Shown here: positions 53,069 to 61,771 of the stretch, in pieces
Layout: the number at the start of each line of letters is the position of its first letter
Position numbering within the stretch: position 1 is the stretch's first letter
Translations under genes and position numbers: made by a program
NCBI RefSeq assembly: GCF_027563315.1
Contig: NZ_JAMKBJ010000001.1
Coordinates: 310,001-374,000 of the forward strand
Direction: 5' to 3'
Source: Paenisporosarcina quisquiliarum
Lineage (GTDB): Bacteria > Bacillota > Bacilli > Bacillales_A > Planococcaceae
Length of the DNA stretch: 64,000 nucleotides
Notes under the pieces: generated by a model
What the model was told of the DNA's origin: nothing
The model's database searches: none
What the model saw: only the letters and a program-made list of their open reading frames with translations

Positions 53069-54208
53069 ATGGAAAGCGTAAATAGTATTCAATTGTCGAA
53101 CGATTTTGAGCTGTTTGAAAGAATGGCACAGCATGAACAAGTCGTCTTTTGTAATGACCCATCAACTGGTCTAAGGGCAATCATTGCCATACATAATACA
53201 ACAGGTGGGCCCGCTTTGGGTGGCTGCCGCATGCATCCGTATGGAAGTGTGGAAGAGGCTCTGGAAGACGCCTTACGATTGTCTAAAGGAATGAGTTATA
53301 AATGTGCGGCTGCCGACGTGGATTTCGGTGGAGGAAAAGCCGTGATCATAGGAGATCCGAAATCAGATAAATCACCTGAGTTGTTTCGGGCGTTCGGCCA
53401 ATTTGTCAATTCATTAAACGGCCGATTTTATACCGGAACGGATATGGGCACTACTATGGAAGATTTTATACAGGCTTCAAAAGAGACCCCTTACATTGTA
53501 GGGCTCCCAGCGGCATATGGGGGAGGAGGCGATTCCTCTATACCAACTGCAGCAGGAGTTCTTTATGGAATTAAAGCAACAAATCAAAGACTTTTTGGCA
53601 AACCTGATTTGGGCGGAGTGACGTACGCTATTCAAGGGCTTGGAAAAGTGGGAGCTAAAGTGGCCGTTGGGTTACTGGAGGAAGGAGCTCATCTTTTTGT
53701 GACTGATATCAGCAATGAAAGTCTGAGAACTATAGAAGAAATCGCTGCCACTACACCAGGATCCGTGAAGGTTGTGGCAAGTGATGAAATCTATTCGCAG
53801 GAGGCAGATATTTTTGTACCATGCGCTCTTGGGGGAATCATCAATGACCAGACAATTGATCAGTTCAAAGTGAAAGCAATTGCAGGATCGGCAAATAATC
53901 AACTTTTACATGACACTCATGGCACAAAACTTCAGCAAAGAGGTATTCTGTACGCGCCGGATTATATTATCAATTCAGGTGGGTTAATTCAGGTGGCTGA
54001 TGAATTATATGGAATTAACCATGCAAGAGTTCTTGCCAAAACAAAACATATTTATGATGCTATTTTGGAGGTATATGAGATGGCGATGAATCATGGCATA
54101 TCAACAATGGAAGCCGCTAATAAGATGTGTGAGAAACGAATCGGGTACAAAGGGAATCGTAATCGTTTTTTCACAGTTGCAAGTAAACCTAAATGGTCAT
54201 TCCGTTGA
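53069..54208 (+). CDS. Phenylalanine dehydrogenase, paralogue 1
   Basis: 379 residues from the ATG at 53069 (GAGGGGG upstream; an in-frame TTG one codon earlier is less likely). NAD-dependent amino-acid dehydrogenase. Catalytic lysines lie in G-M-S-Y-K-C and F-G-G-G-K-A. The Rossmann loop is G-L-G-K-V-G. Substrate-pocket positions match phenylalanine rather than leucine dehydrogenase: T-G-T-D (Gly124 of the L. sphaericus enzyme) and N-S-G-G-L-I-Q-V (Leu307); leucine dehydrogenase has Ala and Val there. The C-terminus K-P-K-W also matches PheDH. It deaminates L-Phe to phenylpyruvate. It is a full-length relative of the gene at 54772, separated by the cre site and thioesterase. Confidence 0.9.
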   Translation: MESVNSIQLSNDFELFERMAQHEQVVFCNDPSTGLRAIIAIHNTTGGPALGGCRMHPYGSVEEALEDALRLSKGMSYKCAAADVDFGGGKAVIIGDPKSDKSPELFRAFGQFVNSLNGRFYTGTDMGTTMEDFIQASKETPYIVGLPAAYGGGGDSSIPTAAGVLYGIKATNQRLFGKPDLGGVTYAIQGLGKVGAKVAVGLLEEGAHLFVTDISNESLRTIEEIAATTPGSVKVVASDEIYSQEADIFVPCALGGIINDQTIDQFKVKAIAGSANNQLLHDTHGTKLQQRGILYAPDYIINSGGLIQVADELYGINHARVLAKTKHIYDAILEVYEMAMNHGISTMEAANKMCEKRIGYKGNRNRFFTVASKPKWSFR

Positions 54209-54221
54209 AATCAACCTCATT

Positions 54222-54236
54222 TTGTAAGCGTTTTCA
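54222..54236 (+). promoter_or_regulatory. Catabolite-responsive element (cre, CcpA site)
   Basis: TTGTAAGCGTTTTCA matches the 15-position cre consensus WTGNAARCGNWWWCA at every position. It lies 14 nt after the first dehydrogenase stop and 110 nt before the thioesterase start. CcpA binding would repress the downstream operon when preferred sugars are present (inference from the family rule). Confidence 0.75.
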
Positions 54237-54346
54237 TATTTAGCTTGGTTATATGAATCTTTTGGGTTAGTAGAAACTTTTTTCTATTAATCTGCAATTT
54301 GATTCATATCATATACATAAACTAAATGGTAAGTGGGAGATAGAAT

Positions 54347-54748
54347 ATGAAACTGGGATTGGAGTTAGGTAGAGAAGAATCAATCAAAATTACAGTGACA
54401 GAGGACATGTATGCCGCGTTTGAAGGGGAAGTTATACACCCTGTCTATTCAACAGTAGCGATGACCTATCATATGGAATGGGTTTCCAGGAAAATCATTC
54501 TGCCTTTTTTAGAAGAACATGAAGAGGGAATGGGTGCATCCGTCCAACTGAAACATATTGCGGCATCCCCTCATGGGTCAGTGGTTTCCCTAACAGCCAC
54601 AGTGATTGAGCTTCGCGACAATTTTGTAAAGACAAAAGTGATCGCACAAAATCATTTAGGTGTCATTGGAAAAGGTGAAGTAGTGCAAGTAATTCTTTCA
54701 AAAGAATCCATAGCAAATAAGTTGAAACAAGCGTCTATCTTTAGTTAA
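54347..54748 (+). CDS. FlK-like hotdog acyl-CoA thioesterase
   Basis: 133 residues, single hotdog domain. The FlK (fluoroacetyl-CoA thioesterase) triad aligns with exact spacing: T36, E44, H70 correspond to T42, E50, H76 of FlK (8 and 26 residues apart), in H-P-V-Y-S-T-V-A-M and Q-L-K-H-I. Length also fits. The gene lies between the two PheDH genes and heads an operon that continues into the dehydrogenase complex. A plausible role is releasing CoA from phenylacetyl-CoA or other stalled acyl-CoA (inference); the natural substrate is unknown. ATG follows GTGGGAGATAGAAT. Confidence 0.82.
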   Translation: MKLGLELGREESIKITVTEDMYAAFEGEVIHPVYSTVAMTYHMEWVSRKIILPFLEEHEEGMGASVQLKHIAASPHGSVVSLTATVIELRDNFVKTKVIAQNHLGVIGKGEVVQVILSKESIANKLKQASIFS

Positions 54749-54771
54749 CAGATCTTAAGGAGGCTTTTCAA

Positions 54772-55920
54772 ATGAAAGTGGCAGAAAGAACATCAATGGC
54801 AAAAGAATTTGAACTCTTCGATAAAATGAGTGCGCATGAACAAGTTGTTTTTTGTAATGATCCATCCACAGGCTTACGTGCCATCATTGCAATTCATAAT
54901 ACAACGCTTGGCCCAGCACTCGGGGGATGTCGTATGCAGCCATACAACAGTTTGGACGATGCACTAGAAGATGTTCTTCGTCTTTCAAAAGGAATGACGT
55001 ATAAATGTGCGGCAGCTGATGTGGATTTTGGAGGCGGTAAAGCCGTTATTATCGGGGATCCGAAAACAGATAAATCACCTGAACTATTCCGTGCATTCGG
55101 TCAATTTGTTAATTCATTAGGTGGCCGTTTTTATACAGGAACAGATATGGGCACAGCAATGGATGATTTCATTCACGCTTCAAAAGAAACCAATTTCATT
55201 AACGGACTCCCTGTTGAATATGGTGGAGGCGGAGATTCTTCCATTCCAACGGCTGCCGGTGTCCTGTATGGCATAAAAGCGACCAATCGCATGCTCTTCG
55301 GAAATGATGAATTGGGTGGACATACCTATGCCATCCAAGGTCTGGGGAAAGTTGGGTTCAAAGTTGCCAGCGGTCTTCTTGAAGCTGGGGCAGACATTTT
55401 CGTGACAGATATTCATCAGGAAAGCTTGCAGGCTATTGAAGCAAAAGCTTCAACGACAGCAGGAAAAGTGACCATTATTTCAAAAGAAGATATTTATTCA
55501 CAAGCTGCGGATCTTTTTGTTCCTTGTGCATTCGGTGGAATTATCAATGACAATACAATCGCTCAATTTAAAGTGAAAGCCATTGTCGGTGCTGCTAATA
55601 ACCAGCTGTTAAATGACACACACGGCAAAATGTTACACGAAAAAGAGATCTTATACGCCCCTGATTATATCGTCAATTCCGGTGGTCTCATTCAAGTGGC
55701 CGATGAATTGTACGGAATCAATCATGAACGTGTACTCGCCAAAACAAAACATATTTATGATGCACTTTTAGAAGTATTCAATGAAGCAAACATCAGTGGA
55801 AAAACAACAGAAGAATCTGCAAATCAGATGTGTGAGAAACGAATTGCGGAAAGAGCAAAACGAAACAACTTCTATACTGCACCTGCGAAACCTAAGTGGT
55901 CCATACGCAACTTATCCTGA
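54772..55920 (+). CDS. Phenylalanine dehydrogenase, paralogue 2
   Basis: 382 residues, ATG behind AGGAGGCTTTTCAA. Same domain layout and catalytic lysines as paralogue 1 (M-T-Y-K-C, F-G-G-G-K-A), the same Phe-type pocket residues ([12 protein letters not shown]) and the P-K-W-S-I-R C-terminus. The two differ mostly in surface positions and in the N- and C-termini, so the duplication is not very recent. This copy lies 15 nt upstream of E1alpha, directly coupling deamination to the oxoacid dehydrogenase. Regulated with the operon behind the cre site. Could also act on Tyr or Trp. Confidence 0.9.
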   Translation: MKVAERTSMAKEFELFDKMSAHEQVVFCNDPSTGLRAIIAIHNTTLGPALGGCRMQPYNSLDDALEDVLRLSKGMTYKCAAADVDFGGGKAVIIGDPKTDKSPELFRAFGQFVNSLGGRFYTGTDMGTAMDDFIHASKETNFINGLPVEYGGGGDSSIPTAAGVLYGIKATNRMLFGNDELGGHTYAIQGLGKVGFKVASGLLEAGADIFVTDIHQESLQAIEAKASTTAGKVTIISKEDIYSQAADLFVPCAFGGIINDNTIAQFKVKAIVGAANNQLLNDTHGKMLHEKEILYAPDYIVNSGGLIQVADELYGINHERVLAKTKHIYDALLEVFNEANISGKTTEESANQMCEKRIAERAKRNNFYTAPAKPKWSIRNLS

Positions 55921-55935
55921 ATGGAGGCAAGTTAA

Positions 55936-56991
55936 GTGGAACAAAACTATCCAATTAAAAGAATAATAGACGATAAAGGTATTCTGGTTGATGAGAGTTA
56001 TGAACAGACGATTAATGAAGAGCTGGTTAAAGATTTGTATTACAACATGTTGCGGATTCGTACCTATGACAGAAAATCAATTAACTTGCAACGTCAGGGG
56101 CGTCTAGGTACATACGCACCTTTTGAAGGACAGGAAGCAGCACAAGTAGGCAGTGCATTAGCACTTGAAGAAAACGACTGGGTCTTCCCAACATATCGTG
56201 ACCACGGCGCGACCCTGACATTCGGCAAAAGTATGACAAGAACTTTCTTGTACTGGAACGGAAGAGTCGAAGGGTGTGTACCACCTGAAGGTAGAAATAT
56301 TTTTCCACCGGCAGTGCCAATCGCAACCCAACTGCCACATGCTGCAGGGGCTGCGTGGGCTGAGAAATTGAGAGGGACAAAAAATGCGTCCATCGCTTAT
56401 TTCGGCGATGGTGCCACATCGGAAGGTGACTTCCATGAAGGGCTAAATTTCGCTAGCGTTTTTAAGGTTCCGGTAGTCTTTTTCAATCAGAATAACGGCT
56501 ATGCAATTTCAGTGCCAATGGAAAAACAAATGAATTCCAAAACGATTGCACAAAAATCGGTTGCTTATGGTATGCCGGGAGTCAGAATTGACGGAAATGA
56601 CTGTCTAGCCGTCTACTTTGAAACAAAAAAAGCATTTGACCGTGCGCGTAATGGCGATGGACCGACATTAATTGAAGCAGTTACATGGCGTAAAGGAGCC
56701 CATACAACGGCTGACGATCCTTCAAAATATCGTCCGGCAGAACAAGGTCAGCATATTGTGGACCCTATGGAACGTATGGAATTATTCATGAAGAATTATG
56801 GTTACTGGGACGAACAGTGGATCGAAGAAATGAAAGAAAAAACCATGAATGAAGTAGAAGAGGCAGTGGAAGAAATGGAGAACTACCCGGCACCAAACGT
56901 AGAAGATGTTTTCGATCATGTGTACGCTGTTATGCCCAAACAACTCGCTGAACAGAAAGAATCATATCTTGCACATTTAGAGAGGCGGTAA
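55936..56991 (+). CDS. 2-oxoacid dehydrogenase complex E1 alpha subunit
   Basis: 351 residues, GTG start behind ATGGAGGCAAGTTAA. Thiamine-diphosphate enzyme: G-T-Y-A-P-F-E-G-Q-E-A-A-Q (about 56-68), F-P-T-Y-R-D-H-G, the TPP/Mg motif G-D-G-A-T-S-E-G-D-F-H-E (about 157-168) with N-N-G-Y-A-I-S-V, and the catalytic loop G-A-H-T-T-A-D-D-P-S-K-Y-R. Motifs resemble PdhA-type rather than BkdAA or AcoA. Given the adjacent phenylalanine dehydrogenase, the substrate is proposed to be phenylpyruvate (inference). Pyruvate or branched-chain oxoacids remain possible. Confidence 0.9.
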   Translation: MEQNYPIKRIIDDKGILVDESYEQTINEELVKDLYYNMLRIRTYDRKSINLQRQGRLGTYAPFEGQEAAQVGSALALEENDWVFPTYRDHGATLTFGKSMTRTFLYWNGRVEGCVPPEGRNIFPPAVPIATQLPHAAGAAWAEKLRGTKNASIAYFGDGATSEGDFHEGLNFASVFKVPVVFFNQNNGYAISVPMEKQMNSKTIAQKSVAYGMPGVRIDGNDCLAVYFETKKAFDRARNGDGPTLIEAVTWRKGAHTTADDPSKYRPAEQGQHIVDPMERMELFMKNYGYWDEQWIEEMKEKTMNEVEEAVEEMENYPAPNVEDVFDHVYAVMPKQLAEQKESYLAHLERR

Positions 56992-56995
56992 CAGG

Positions 56996-58012
56996 ATGAC
57001 GAAAATGAAAGAGTCAAGTCATGAAGAGGTAATGACAACCCAGATGACGATGATCCAGGCAATCAATGACGGCATGCGCTTATTGCTTAAAGAGGATGAA
57101 CGTACCATTATCCTGGGTGAAGACATCGGGAAAAATGGGGGTGTCTTCCGTGCGACAGAAGGACTTCAGGAAAAGTTCGGCGCAGACCGAGTAGTAGATA
57201 CTCCTTTGGCAGAATCCGGAATCATCGGAACATCCATTGGGCTGGCTGTAAATGGATTCAGACCGATCGCGGAAATTCAGTTTCTTGGATTTATTTATCC
57301 TGCATACGAACAAATCATGACTCATGTATCCCGTATTCGGATGCGTTCAATGTCCCGCTTTACTGTTCCTATGGTCATTAGAGCCCCATACGGAGCGGGT
57401 ATTCGTGCACCTGAAATTCATTCTGATAGCACAGAAACGCTTTTCACGCATATGCCGGGCATAAAAGTTGTTTGTCCATCAAATCCATACGATGCAAAAG
57501 GTTTGTTAATTGCTGCGATGGAAGATCCAGACCCGGTGCTGGTACTCGAAACAATGAAAAATTACCGTTCGCAAAGAGAAGAAGTACCCATTGGAAAATA
57601 TACAGTGGAAATTGGCAAAGGAAACATTGTCCGTGAAGGATCCGATGTCACTTTGATTGCATGGGGAGCCATGATAGCAATCGCTGAAAAAGCGGCAGAT
57701 CAGGCAGAGAAAAAAGGTATCAGTTGCGAAATAATAGACCTTCGTACACTATATCCGATTGATCGCGACATGATTGCGAAGTCCGTTCAAAAGACAAGCA
57801 GAGCGGTTATTATTCACGAAGCGCATCATACTGGTGGGCTAGGCAATGATATTGTGTCCATCATCAATGACACTTCGTTCCTATATTTACGGGCTCCAAT
57901 TGAAAGAGTGACGGGCTTTGATGTTCCTGTTCCTTTCTTCACTTTGGAAGAACATTATCTTCCTACGCCAGCCCGTGTGGTTGAAGGGATTGAAAAAGTG
58001 GTTCATTTTTAA
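56996..58012 (+). CDS. 2-oxoacid dehydrogenase complex E1 beta subunit
   Basis: 338 residues. L-G-E-D-I-G-K-N-G-G-V-F-R-A-T (about 38-52), D-T-P-L-A-E-S-G-I-I-G, E-I-Q-F-L-G-F-I-Y-P-A, and R-A-P-Y-G-A-G-I-R-A-P-E-I-H-S-D-S-T-E (a mix of PDH- and archaeal-type signatures). The C-terminal transketolase domain holds H-E-A-H-H-T-G-G-L-G. It forms the E1 heterotetramer with the upstream gene (4-nt gap). Ribosome site GAGGCGG. Confidence 0.9.
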   Translation: MTKMKESSHEEVMTTQMTMIQAINDGMRLLLKEDERTIILGEDIGKNGGVFRATEGLQEKFGADRVVDTPLAESGIIGTSIGLAVNGFRPIAEIQFLGFIYPAYEQIMTHVSRIRMRSMSRFTVPMVIRAPYGAGIRAPEIHSDSTETLFTHMPGIKVVCPSNPYDAKGLLIAAMEDPDPVLVLETMKNYRSQREEVPIGKYTVEIGKGNIVREGSDVTLIAWGAMIAIAEKAADQAEKKGISCEIIDLRTLYPIDRDMIAKSVQKTSRAVIIHEAHHTGGLGNDIVSIINDTSFLYLRAPIERVTGFDVPVPFFTLEEHYLPTPARVVEGIEKVVHF

Positions 58013-58024
58013 GGGGGAAGTGCA

Positions 58025-59251
58025 ATGCTCGAAGTAAAACTACACGATATTGGTGAAGGGATGACAGAAGGTGAAATCATCCATTACCTGGTCAAGGTTG
58101 GTGATTCGGTAAAAACGGATCAACCTCTTGTGGAAGTACAGACAGACAAAATGGTTGCAGAACTTACTTCTCCCTGCTCAGGAGTCGTTAAAAAAATCAT
58201 TATCGATGCTGGCGAAACCGTTCGAGTCGGAACCAGCCTGATTTACATAGAAGCGGATGAATCCATAAAAATGGAACAAAAAACATCCCCTGAAATGAAA
58301 CAGGACGTAAAAAAAGAAGCGTTTTCGCCAGTGATGCTTAAGGAAAAAAATATGGCGTTGACCTTCAACCGTGTTCTGGCAGCACCATTCACACGGAAAA
58401 TCGCACGTGACAATAACATCAATATTGAAGATGTTCCCGCTTCTGATCCATCTGGAAGAGTGACGGAGGAAGATGTTTACCGTTTCCTAAAAGGGCAGCA
58501 GCCTGAAACTCAAAAAGAGAGCGTTGTGGCGGTTCAGAAGGAAGCAATTACTCTAGAAACACCAGACGAAATTCCGTTTAAAGGAATACGTAAAAAGATT
58601 GCTGAAAAAATGACGAAATCATTATTCACGATTCCGCATGTTACACATTTTGACGAAGTGAACATGACCAACTTATTTAGAATGAGAGAAGAATTGAAAG
58701 CCTCTGGTGAATCAGTTAGTGTATCTGCTTTCCTCATTAAAGCTTTAGTCATTTCATTGAAGGACTTCCCGATTTTCAATGCCGAGCTTGATGAAGATAA
58801 CAGTCGGATTCTTCTTAAGAAAAATTATCATATCGGCATTGCTACCAATACGGATAGCGGGTTGATTGTTCCAGTACTGCACGACGCGGATAAGAAATCA
58901 ATCAAAAATATCCATGCAGAAGTCAAAGGGTTAACGGAGAGAGCAATTGCCGGGAAAATGCAGCCTTTTGAAATGCAGAACAGTACATTTACTGTGAGTA
59001 ACGTGGGACCCTTAGGTAGCACGGGTGCAACACCAATTATCAATTATCCTGAAACAGCATTGATTGCTTTCCATAAAACAAAAAAACAGCCAATCGTCAA
59101 TGAACGGGATGAAATAGTCATCGGTCATATCATGACCCTATCCATGGCATTTGATCACCGCGTTGCAGATGGCGCAACCGCAGTGGCTTTTACCAACCGC
59201 TTTGCAAGCCTTATTGAACACCCACATAAACTGATGATGGAGATGATATAG
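58025..59251 (+). CDS. 2-oxoacid dehydrogenase complex E2 acyltransferase
   Basis: 408 residues. Lipoyl domain 1-77 with K42 in Q-T-D-K-M-V. Linker. E3/E1-binding domain about 120-156 (A-P-F-T-R-K-I-A-R-D). CATRASE domain about 180-408 with the catalytic F-D-H-R-V-A-D-G near the C-terminus. It transfers the acyl group from E1 to CoA; phenylacetyl-CoA is the proposed product in this context. Twelve nucleotides after E1beta, and its stop directly abuts the E3 start. Confidence 0.92.
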   Translation: MLEVKLHDIGEGMTEGEIIHYLVKVGDSVKTDQPLVEVQTDKMVAELTSPCSGVVKKIIIDAGETVRVGTSLIYIEADESIKMEQKTSPEMKQDVKKEAFSPVMLKEKNMALTFNRVLAAPFTRKIARDNNINIEDVPASDPSGRVTEEDVYRFLKGQQPETQKESVVAVQKEAITLETPDEIPFKGIRKKIAEKMTKSLFTIPHVTHFDEVNMTNLFRMREELKASGESVSVSAFLIKALVISLKDFPIFNAELDEDNSRILLKKNYHIGIATNTDSGLIVPVLHDADKKSIKNIHAEVKGLTERAIAGKMQPFEMQNSTFTVSNVGPLGSTGATPIINYPETALIAFHKTKKQPIVNERDEIVIGHIMTLSMAFDHRVADGATAVAFTNRFASLIEHPHKLMMEMI

Positions 59252-60691
59252 ATGGTTGTCGGTGAAATCAGTCAACAACGTAATCTCATCATTATCGGAG
59301 GAGGACCAGGCGGATACTCTGCTGCTATTCGTGGTGCACAGCTTGGTCTTTCAGTCACATTAATAGAACAGGCTGAAATGGGCGGTGTGTGTCTGAATAA
59401 AGGATGTATTCCGTCTAAAATCTTTACCCACGCTGCGGCAAAAAAGGCAGATACTGCTCATTTGAACGAACTGGGTATTGAATTTGATGATAATACATTC
59501 AATTACCGCAAGCTATTGGATTATAAAGACAAGGCTATCAACGGTCTTAGAGCTGGTGTGGAAAGTCTCTGTAAAAACAATAAAATCGAATTGATTCGGG
59601 GGAAAGCTACTTTCCTCGGAACAGACAAAATCGGCGTGGAAAATGGGCATCAGTTCGATATTTTCAAATTCGATCAGGCAATTATTGCAACCGGCAGTAC
59701 TCCGATTTTACCTCCAACTATAAATGAAAAAGGCAAACGAATTCTCTTGTCACATGAAATATTCGAACTGGAAAAAAAGCCGGAACATTTGGTGGTTTTA
59801 GGTCAGGACTATATTGCTCTGGAAGTAGCTTCAAGTTTTGCAGCACTCGGTGCCAAAGTAAGCATTCTCCTTGAAGACAAATCGAGCTTTGCTTTTGATG
59901 AGTCCATCCATAAAGAAATGCTGCGGCTGTTTAAACGTAGCAAATTAAATGTCTATAAAGAAGCTCAACTACTATCCTCTAATGAGACTGAAAGTGAGAT
60001 TTCAATTACTTTTAAAAACGATAAAAACGTAGAAGAGACAATTCAAGGTTCCCACCTATTCATAGCGGGATTGCGTAAACCGAATGTCGATTCCCTTGGC
60101 ATCGGCCGAATTGGGCTTGCGCAAACGAATGAAGGATTTATCCATGTAGACGCCTATATGCGGACATCAATTCCATCCATTTTTGCGATTGGTGACGTAA
60201 CAGAAGGACCTTTACTAGCGATCAAAGCCATAAAGCAGGGAAAAGCAGCAGTTGAAGCGATTGCAGGTCATAAACCTGAAGTAGACATTACGTTCATGCC
60301 AGTTGTTGCGCATACCATCCCACCTGCTGTTTCCGTTGGTCTTACTGAGCAAAATGCACTCGACTTTGGACTCAAGGTTCGAGTCAGTCAATACCCTCTC
60401 GGTGGCAATGGGTATGCTTCCATTACGGCAAAAAAAGATGGCTTTATTAAAGTCATTTCCGATCCTGCAACTGAAATTATCAGTGGAATTCATATGATGG
60501 GCGAAGGGGCAATCGAAATGTCTGGTTCTTTTGTTCAGTTGCTCGAAATGGCTGCAAAAGAAGAAGATGTGAAATTCCCACTGTATGCACATCCAGGGTT
60601 AGGAGAGGGACTGTTAGAAGCTGTGGAAGGATTGATTGGACAGGCCATCCATGCCCCACCTGCTAAAAAGAAAGATTTATCCATCATCTGA
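59252..60691 (+). CDS. Dihydrolipoyl dehydrogenase (E3) with altered NAD-binding loop
   Basis: 479 residues. FAD motif G-G-G-P-G-G-Y (about 16-22) is intact, the redox disulfide is C47/C52 in G-G-V-C-L-N-K-G-C-I-P-S-K, and the C-terminal base A-H-P-G-L-G-E keeps His and Glu. The NAD Rossmann loop, normally G-G-G-Y-I-G, reads G184-Q-D-Y-I-A189, so two of three glycines are replaced. The usual Y-T-x-P-E-x-A segment is also changed to H-T-I-P-P-A-V. The protein is otherwise full length. It reoxidises lipoyl groups of the E2 encoded directly upstream. Cofactor use may be atypical. Confidence 0.88.
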   Translation: MVVGEISQQRNLIIIGGGPGGYSAAIRGAQLGLSVTLIEQAEMGGVCLNKGCIPSKIFTHAAAKKADTAHLNELGIEFDDNTFNYRKLLDYKDKAINGLRAGVESLCKNNKIELIRGKATFLGTDKIGVENGHQFDIFKFDQAIIATGSTPILPPTINEKGKRILLSHEIFELEKKPEHLVVLGQDYIALEVASSFAALGAKVSILLEDKSSFAFDESIHKEMLRLFKRSKLNVYKEAQLLSSNETESEISITFKNDKNVEETIQGSHLFIAGLRKPNVDSLGIGRIGLAQTNEGFIHVDAYMRTSIPSIFAIGDVTEGPLLAIKAIKQGKAAVEAIAGHKPEVDITFMPVVAHTIPPAVSVGLTEQNALDFGLKVRVSQYPLGGNGYASITAKKDGFIKVISDPATEIISGIHMMGEGAIEMSGSFVQLLEMAAKEEDVKFPLYAHPGLGEGLLEAVEGLIGQAIHAPPAKKKDLSII

Positions 60692-60772
60692 TTTGAGAAA
60701 ATTTTCACAGTAACATTCGTTTCCTATGGTTTCAAGTTTGAAAATATAACTAATCATGTAGGGGGAATTGTA

Positions 60773-61753
60773 ATGAAGAGTGGATTAAAAAAAATGGGAG
60801 TCGTTCTTCTCAGTTCTGCATTGCTTTTAGGGGCATGTGGCGATGGAGAAAAGACGAATTCATCAGGTGAAGATAAGACATTTAAGATCGGTGTAACACA
60901 AATTGTTGAGCACCCTTCCTTAAACGCCGCTTATGATGGCTTTAAAAAAGCGCTGGAAGACGCAGGTATTGAAGCGGAGTATGATGTCCAAATCGCACAG
61001 GGTGATCCTAGTGCCAACACGACAATTGCATCTAACCTTGTCGGTTCGAGAGTTGATTTAATATTTGCAAATTCAACGCCAAGTGCTCAGGCTGCGGCCA
61101 GTGAAACATCAGACATACCGATTGTTTTCACTTCAGTAACGGATGCAGTTGGGGCAGAACTCGTCGAGACCATGGAAAAACCTGGCGGCAATGTAACAGG
61201 TACTATCGATAGTCATCCTGATGCAATTTCCAATACGATGAAATTCTTGAAAGAGGAATTAGGTGCGAAAAAAGTTGGAATGGTATTCAACGCTGGGGAA
61301 CAAAATTCACGTTCCCAAGTGGATGCAGTCAAAGCCATGCTGAAAGATATGGATATGACGGTTGTTGAAGCATCGGTCGCAACTTCTGCAGATGTGAAAC
61401 AAGCAACAGAATCATTGATCGGCAAAGTAGACTCTTTATACATCATTACAGATAATACCGTTGTTTCTGCATTAGAATCGGTCATTGCAGTCGCGAATGA
61501 AAATAAATTGCCGATGATGGTTGGTGAATTTGATTCTGTCAAACGTGGTGGATTAGCAGCATACGGATTTGAATACTTTGATATCGGCTACGAAGCTGGT
61601 CAAAAAGCGGTGAAAATTCTTAAAGGTGAAAGCAAGCCATCAGATATCCCTGTAGATATCCCACAAAAATTAAAATTCATCATGAACAAAGAAACAGCAT
61701 CTACTATTGGACTTGAGATAAAAGACGAATGGAAAGCTGAATTCAGCAAATAA
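60773..61753 (+). CDS. ABC transporter substrate-binding lipoprotein (TrpX type)
   Basis: 326 residues. Signal peptide with lipobox L-L-G-A-C (Cys about 22), then a type-1 periplasmic-binding fold of the pfam04392 (ABC_sub_bind) family. Landmarks are I-G-V-T-Q-I-V-E-H-P-S-L-N (about 42-54), P-I-V-F-T-S-V-T-D-A-V-G-A-E and G-E-F-D-S-V-K-R-G-G-L-A-A-Y-G. Members bind tryptophan or phenylalanine as far as I recall from the TrpXYZ group. The position behind the phenylalanine genes supports aromatic amino-acid uptake (inference). ATG follows AGGGGGAATTGTA. Confidence 0.85.
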   Translation: MKSGLKKMGVVLLSSALLLGACGDGEKTNSSGEDKTFKIGVTQIVEHPSLNAAYDGFKKALEDAGIEAEYDVQIAQGDPSANTTIASNLVGSRVDLIFANSTPSAQAAASETSDIPIVFTSVTDAVGAELVETMEKPGGNVTGTIDSHPDAISNTMKFLKEELGAKKVGMVFNAGEQNSRSQVDAVKAMLKDMDMTVVEASVATSADVKQATESLIGKVDSLYIITDNTVVSALESVIAVANENKLPMMVGEFDSVKRGGLAAYGFEYFDIGYEAGQKAVKILKGESKPSDIPVDIPQKLKFIMNKETASTIGLEIKDEWKAEFSK

Positions 61754-61771
61754 ATCAGGAGGTGATTCTAC

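Noticed and set aside
53069-55920. Leucine (branched-chain) dehydrogenases instead of phenylalanine dehydrogenases
   Set aside because: Pocket residues (T-G-T-D and G-G-L-I-Q-V), the F-G-G-G-K loop, the length of about 380 and the P-K-W terminus fit PheDH, whereas leucine dehydrogenase has T-A-E-D, G-G-V-I-N-V and about 364 residues.
60694-60707. Palindrome TGAGAAAATTTTCA before the ABC importer as an operator
   Set aside because: It is an AT-rich 14-mer partly overlapping the end of the E3 gene; such palindromes are expected by chance in AT-rich gaps.
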